NCBI GenBank assembly: GCA_038321775.1
Contig: JBBQFI010000002.1
Coordinates: 62,001 to 126,000, forward strand
Direction: 5' to 3'
Source: JBBQFI01 sp038321775
Lineage (GTDB): Bacteria > Verrucomicrobiota > Verrucomicrobiia > Chthoniobacterales > UBA10450
DNA length: 64,000 bases
The translations under genes and the position numbers were made by a program. Of this stretch, positions 60,958 through 64,000 are shown piece by piece. Each line of letters opens with the position of its first letter. Position 1 is the first letter of the stretch. Under the pieces are notes generated by a model. The model saw only the letters and a list, made by a program, of their open reading frames with translations. It did not search any database and was not told the DNA's origin.

Positions 60958-61376
60958 CGGAGCCAGAAATTGGCGCGATCGAGTCAGTGGAACTCATGGT
61001 GCAGGAAAGTGATTGCGCCAGCGCCATTCGCCTAACGAATGATCCGGCAGACCGCGATTTCCCCGCCGTCTTTGCCACCACGCGCATGATCGCGTTGATG
61101 GAACTCGCCGGTGCGCATGTTCTGCGTCCATTCGTGCGTGAAGGCGAAATGTCCGTCGGTGCACATGTCGATGTCAGCCACAGTGCCGCCACTCCGATCG
61201 GAGCGAAGGTGACTGCCACCGCGCGTTATCGCGGTCGCGACGGGAAATTGTTCGCCTTCGATGTTGTGGCCCATGATCCGGGCGGCGAGATCGGTCGCGG
61301 CGTCCACAAGCGCGCGATCATTACCAGGGAACGATTGTTACTCGGCGCGAATAGGCGCGTGGATCAATCAGCGTAA
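60954..61376 (+). CDS. Hotdog-fold thioesterase (FlK-like)
   Basis: The GTG at 60954 overlaps the RND stop (GTGA), so this is the fourth gene of the operon. The 140-residue protein has FATTRMIALMELAGAHVLRPFV and MSVGAHVDVSHSAATPIGAKVTATARY, the pattern of FlK/fluoroacetyl-CoA-thioesterase-like hotdog proteins, with the Thr, Glu and His of that active site plausibly conserved. It may detoxify an acyl-CoA compound that also induces the pump. Confidence 0.85.
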   Translation: MTEPEIGAIESVELMVQESDCASAIRLTNDPADRDFPAVFATTRMIALMELAGAHVLRPFVREGEMSVGAHVDVSHSAATPIGAKVTATARYRGRDGKLFAFDVVAHDPGGEIGRGVHKRAIITRERLLLGANRRVDQSA

Positions 61377-61404
61377 GCGAAGCAACTCAGAAGGCCGCGA
61401 CAGT

Positions 61405-62208
61405 TCAATCGATCTTGATTGCTTTGGGATCGAACGAAATTTTCGGATATCGCGGATCCATTTTTTTCAGTACGCGCAAAATCATCTCGGCAATGAAGAG
61501 ATTGCGCGCCCATTTGTGATTCGCGGGCACGATGTGCCACGGGGCGCAATGCGTCGAACAACAGTTGATCGCGCTTTCATAAGCCTTTTGATAATCGTCC
61601 CAGTGCGCGCGTTCTTTGATGTCGTTCGGATTGAATTTCCACCACTTCTCCGGATCGTCGAGGCGCGCTTCGAGGCGCTTTTTCTGCTCTTCTTTCGAAA
61701 TATGAAGCATGAACTTCATAATCGTCGTTCCATTTTCCGTTAGATTTCTTTCGAAACGATTGATCTGGTCGTAACGCGCCTGCCAGATTTTTTTGGGCAC
61801 GAGTTTATGAACGCGGACGATGAGCACATCTTCGTAATGGGATCGATTCCAGACGCCGATCATTCCCTTTCCCGGCACCGCTTTGTGCGCGCGCCAGAGA
61901 AAATCGTGATCGAGTTCTTCCTGTGACGGCGCTTTGAAATCTCGTATCTCCAAACCCGCGGGATTAAGATCGGCGCAAAGGTTCTTGATCGCGCCATCTT
62001 TGCCTCCCGTATCCATCGCCTGAAAAACCAGCAGCAGACTGCGCCGGTGCTCCGCAAACAAAATCTGTTGCAGTCCGTCGATCTTCTCGCGCGTGTCGCA
62101 AAACCGTTCGGTCGCTTTTTTCTTTTCCATGCCGCCGGTGTCGTCGGCATCAATTTTCGAAAGCTTGATCTTGTGACCGGGATGCACCGTGACAATTGGG
62201 GATTTCAT
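61405..62208 (-). CDS. ppk2: Polyphosphate kinase 2 family protein
   Basis: PPK2 enzymes transfer phosphate between polyphosphate and nucleotides. The Walker A-like FQAMDTGGKDGAIKNL, the NRSHYEDVLIVRVH segment with Walker B-type residues, and the lid-like KWWKFNPNDIKERAHWDDYQKAYE are visible (in parts). The length of 267 residues fits single-domain PPK2; whether it prefers AMP or ADP cannot be told here. The ATG at 62208 is preferred over an upstream start at 62232. It converges with the efflux operon. Confidence 0.93.
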   Translation of the reverse strand: MKSPIVTVHPGHKIKLSKIDADDTGGMEKKKATERFCDTREKIDGLQQILFAEHRRSLLLVFQAMDTGGKDGAIKNLCADLNPAGLEIRDFKAPSQEELDHDFLWRAHKAVPGKGMIGVWNRSHYEDVLIVRVHKLVPKKIWQARYDQINRFERNLTENGTTIMKFMLHISKEEQKKRLEARLDDPEKWWKFNPNDIKERAHWDDYQKAYESAINCCSTHCAPWHIVPANHKWARNLFIAEMILRVLKKMDPRYPKISFDPKAIKID

Positions 62209-62268
62209 TCGTGCACAACATCGCCCTGTCATGTGGGAGAGCTAGCGCTAACAAATGGTAATCATCTG

Positions 62269-62334
62269 GAATGTGGGAGGGGCCTCAGTGCCACGACTCT
62301 CGACCGTCGCGGCACTAAGGCCGCTCCCACTTTT
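62269..62334. repeat. Hairpin repeat (copy B) at the end of the phosphoribosyltransferase gene
   Basis: Arms at 62269-62297 and 62306-62334 pair over about 26 bases (GTGGGAGSGGCCTYAGTGCC). Read on the minus strand this is the same unit as 10278-10344. The right arm contains the last codons and stop (62315) of the phosphoribosyltransferase gene, so that gene reads into the repeat, as glnS does into its own. Another partial ATGTGGGAG lies at 62231. Confidence 0.75.
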
Positions 62335-62965
62335 CCGCGAGTAACCGACGCACTTCATCATCGCTCGTCTGCGAAAAATCGTCATAGAATTGTCCGACAC
62401 CGTGAAACCATTCCGGTGCAAGAAGCCAGACTGTTTCGTCGGCAAATTTTTGCATTTCCCGACACGTCTCCGGCGCACAAACAGGTATCGCCACGATAAT
62501 TTTCGCGGGGTTCTGTTCGCGTAGCGCCTGCACTGCTGCATGCATCGTCGCGCCGGTTGCTAAACCATCATCGACGAGAATAACGGTGAGACCTCGGACA
62601 TCGAGCGGTGGTCGATCGTTACGATAAGCGCGCTCGCGCCGCTCCATCTCCAACAGCTCGTTCGCCGTCACTGCCTCGACGATCTGCTCGGCATTCGGAA
62701 GAATACGCACGACATCCTGATTCAACACGCGCACACCGCCGGATGCGATCGCGCCCAATGCCAGTTCTTCGTACCCCGGCACACCGAGTTTACGCACGCC
62801 GAAAACATCGAGCGGAACGTGCAGTTGTTTCGCGACTTCGTAAGCAACCGGAACTCCACCGCGTGGTAATCCCAGAACGATGACATCATCACGATTTGAG
62901 TAAGCAGCCAGCGATTCGGCGAGTTGTTGTCCGGCATCGACACGATCGCGGAATGTTCTTTCCAT
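62315..62965 (-). CDS. Phosphoribosyltransferase family protein
   Basis: A 216-residue type I PRTase: the PRPP-binding VILVDDGLATGATM motif (about residues 115-128), with VIVLGLPRGGVPVAYEVA near the start as the flexible-loop and PPi-loop region. Members of this subgroup are annotated only as phosphoribosyltransferases and act on unknown substrates. ATG 62965 (MERTFRDRV) is preferred, since the longer frame to 63049 is not conserved-looking. The C-terminus is encoded by a hairpin repeat. Confidence 0.88.
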   Translation of the reverse strand: MERTFRDRVDAGQQLAESLAAYSNRDDVIVLGLPRGGVPVAYEVAKQLHVPLDVFGVRKLGVPGYEELALGAIASGGVRVLNQDVVRILPNAEQIVEAVTANELLEMERRERAYRNDRPPLDVRGLTVILVDDGLATGATMHAAVQALREQNPAKIIVAIPVCAPETCREMQKFADETVWLLAPEWFHGVGQFYDDFSQTSDDEVRRLLAEKWERP

Positions 62966-62971
62966 TCGGAA

Positions 62972-63099
62972 CCCCCTCACCCCATCCAATGGGACAGGGA
63001 TTTCGCCGCACATATTCTTTTCCGACACGCACGTGCTCCGTGCCAGCATGAACGATCGAACTCAGTCACTTCTCTCTGAGGGAGAAGGCTAGGATGAGG
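62972..63099. repeat. Possible CCCTCACCC-type inverted repeat between two genes
   Basis: The left end CCCCCTCACCCCATCC and the right end GGCTAGGATGAGG are weakly inverted. CTCTGAGGGAGAAGG lies next to the right end. The 170-base gap between the phosphoribosyltransferase start and the lon stop has nothing else: no promoter I can define and no gene. Confidence 0.35.
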
Positions 63100-63135
63100 A
63101 TCCTCTCGCGGTGCGAGACTCACGGCAACAAAATT

Positions 63136-64000
63136 TTACGGCGGCACGGACGCAGTTGTGCCGTCGTTCTTTGGTTCCAAAGCGATGCGCAAGACTTCAT
63201 CGACACTCTCGACCGGAATGAATTTTATTTTCTGCTTCGCTTCTTCCGGAACGTCGACAAGATCTTTTTCGTTCAGCTTTGGAATGATCACGGTCGAAAT
63301 TCCTGCGCGAAGCGCAGCAAGACTTTTCTCTTTCAATCCGCCGATCGGCAGGACAAGACCGCGCAAAGTAATCTCGCCAGTCATGGCCACATCCGATCGC
63401 ACCGGCGTGTTGCTAAAGAGCGATGCAAGCGCGGTAAACATGGCGACACCGGCCGACGGTCCATCTTTCGGCACCGCGCCGGCGGGAACGTGCACGTGAA
63501 TATCCATGTCGCGAAAATCTTCCGGCTTCGCGCCGATATCGCCATCGCGGCTACGCACGAGACTCAACGCAGCCTGCGCTGATTCCTTCATGACGTTTCC
63601 AATCTGTCCCGTGAGCAAAACATTTCCTCTGCCCGGATATTTCGTCGCTTCGATATGCAGCACTTCGCCACCCACCGGCGTGTAAGCGAGACCGGTAACA
63701 ACGCCAGGCTTGTTTGTGACGAGGCGTGTTTCGTGGATGTAACGCACCGGCCCCAGTTTTTGCGCGACAAAATCTTTTGTGATCTTAACGACTTCGGTTT
63801 TCCCACGCGCAACCTGCGCTGCGACCGAGCGAATCACCGTGCCGATTTGCCGCTCCAGTTCGCGAACTCCAGCCTCGCGGGTGTAATCGCTGATAACAAA
63901 AAGCAACGCGTCCTCTTCCCACTCGCATTGCTCAGGCTTAATTCCATTTTCTTCGAGCTGCCGCCTAACGAGATATCGTCGGGCAATCTCCAGTTTCTCG
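63136..64000 (-). CDS. lon: ATP-dependent protease Lon, C-terminal part (partial)
   Basis: The gene enters from the right edge and stops at 63136; about 288 residues are visible. They include the end of the AAA+ domain and the whole proteolytic domain, with the catalytic Ser in KDGPSAGVAM and the Lys in GLKEKSLAALRAG, and the conserved VHVPAGAVPKDGPSA and GEITLRG. Lon degrades damaged and regulatory proteins in the cytoplasm. A 10-mer copy (63963) encodes LVRRQ near the edge. Confidence 0.96.
   Translation of the reverse strand, partial: EKLEIARRYLVRRQLEENGIKPEQCEWEEDALLFVISDYTREAGVRELERQIGTVIRSVAAQVARGKTEVVKITKDFVAQKLGPVRYIHETRLVTNKPGVVTGLAYTPVGGEVLHIEATKYPGRGNVLLTGQIGNVMKESAQAALSLVRSRDGDIGAKPEDFRDMDIHVHVPAGAVPKDGPSAGVAMFTALASLFSNTPVRSDVAMTGEITLRGLVLPIGGLKEKSLAALRAGISTVIIPKLNEKDLVDVPEEAKQKIKFIPVESVDEVLRIALEPKNDGTTASVPP

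Larger units (their letters stand above)
1036..63972. repeat. Dispersed 10-mer GCCTAACGAG / CTCGTTAGGC
   Basis: Read by eye on both strands, the core CCTAACGA/TCGTTAGG occurs 42 times. Exact 10-mers start at 1730, 4846, 7262, 8132, 8346, 12459, 16538, 19803, 20081, 20908, 27476, 28401, 28506, 46882, 48202, 49600, 50463, 51347, 58248 and 63963. Copies with a changed end base start at 1036, 5665, 10346, 15873, 16326, 19717, 20412, 21563, 23627, 26292, 32587, 34507, 42866, 43889, 44575, 50611, 53286, 54408, 55786, 57970, 59436 and 61030. Orientation is balanced (22 forward, 20 reverse). Thirty-five copies are inside genes, in four codon registers; the rest are intergenic or form stop codons. Its function is unknown. 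Confidence 0.85.

Noticed and set aside
1..64000. GCGATCGC (HIP1-like palindrome) as a second dispersed signal
   Set aside because: Several copies were seen (for example near 8719, 22675, 38953, 50045, 51068, 62745), but Ala-Ile-Ala codons (GCG ATC GCG) in a GC-rich genome could account for them. I did not count it fully.
1..64000. tRNA, rRNA, CRISPR arrays and prophage
   Set aside because: No cloverleaf with CCA-type end, no regular spacer arrays and no phage structural genes were found. The holin-superfamily gene at 38728 stands in a DUF883/DUF3618 context and not in a phage.

Overview
The window reads as chromosomal DNA of a soil or freshwater Verrucomicrobiota bacterium, probably of the Chthoniobacterales/Spartobacteria type. 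This is inferred from gene content and not from a marker gene: a fused NuoE-NuoF, a GxxExxY protein, a matrixin with Verrucomicrobia-style C-terminal repeats, a DCC-LMF1 fusion, planctomycete/verrucomicrobial-type ECF sigma and CHASE2 proteins, and many small imperfect inverted repeats between genes. Coding density is high, many genes overlap by ATGA or GTGA, and no rRNA, tRNA or CRISPR was found. No gap between genes exceeds about 300 bases.

Layout. 1-21.9 kb is a housekeeping mosaic: ruvB end, xseA, a pseudopilin, glgB, an L,D-transpeptidase, cysE with a cysteine desulfurase and SprT, a secreted metalloprotease, prfB with its programmed frameshift, ftsB-eno, three small secreted unknowns, acylphosphatase, an ABC transporter, a phosphoesterase, a heptosyltransferase, ispD, yqeY and fabD. 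21.9-35.3 kb is a complex I operon (nuoD, E-F fusion, G, H, I, J, K, L, M, N) that carries three kinds of intruder: two BamE-like lipoprotein paralogues, a GxxExxY nuclease-like gene bounded by terminal inverted repeats, and a 92-bp relic of the same element. 35.3-49.8 kb is mostly minus strand: HNH protein, two PilT-type ATPases, a DUF883/holin/DUF3618-like envelope module, infA, a TPR protein with an ECF sigma factor, DCC-LMF1, xth, a beta-CASP nuclease, a dipeptidase, CHASE2 and nadA. 49.8-64 kb holds proC, aroE, glnS/gltX, tilS, a TetR-controlled RND efflux operon with a thioesterase, ppk2, a phosphoribosyltransferase and the C-terminal part of lon.

The most striking signal is at the DNA level. 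A 10-mer, GCCTAACGAG (reverse CTCGTTAGGC), is scattered through the whole window in both orientations. I count 42 copies of its core CCTAACGA/TCGTTAGG where about 2 are expected, and 20 exact 10-mers where about 0.1 is expected. It lies in four different codon registers (Pro-Asn-Glu, Ser-Leu-Gly, Leu-Thr-Ser/Asn, Leu-Val-Arg), and in several genes it supplies the stop codon. It therefore behaves like a selected DNA word, comparable to DNA uptake sequences or HIP1. The window also encodes type IV pilus-type retraction ATPases and a pseudopilin, so a link to DNA uptake is a testable hypothesis. It is not shown here. The second notable signal is the GxxExxY element: inverted repeats, an AAAATG direct repeat that includes the nuoG start codon, and a deletion derivative a few genes downstream, both placed exactly at gene junctions in one essential operon.
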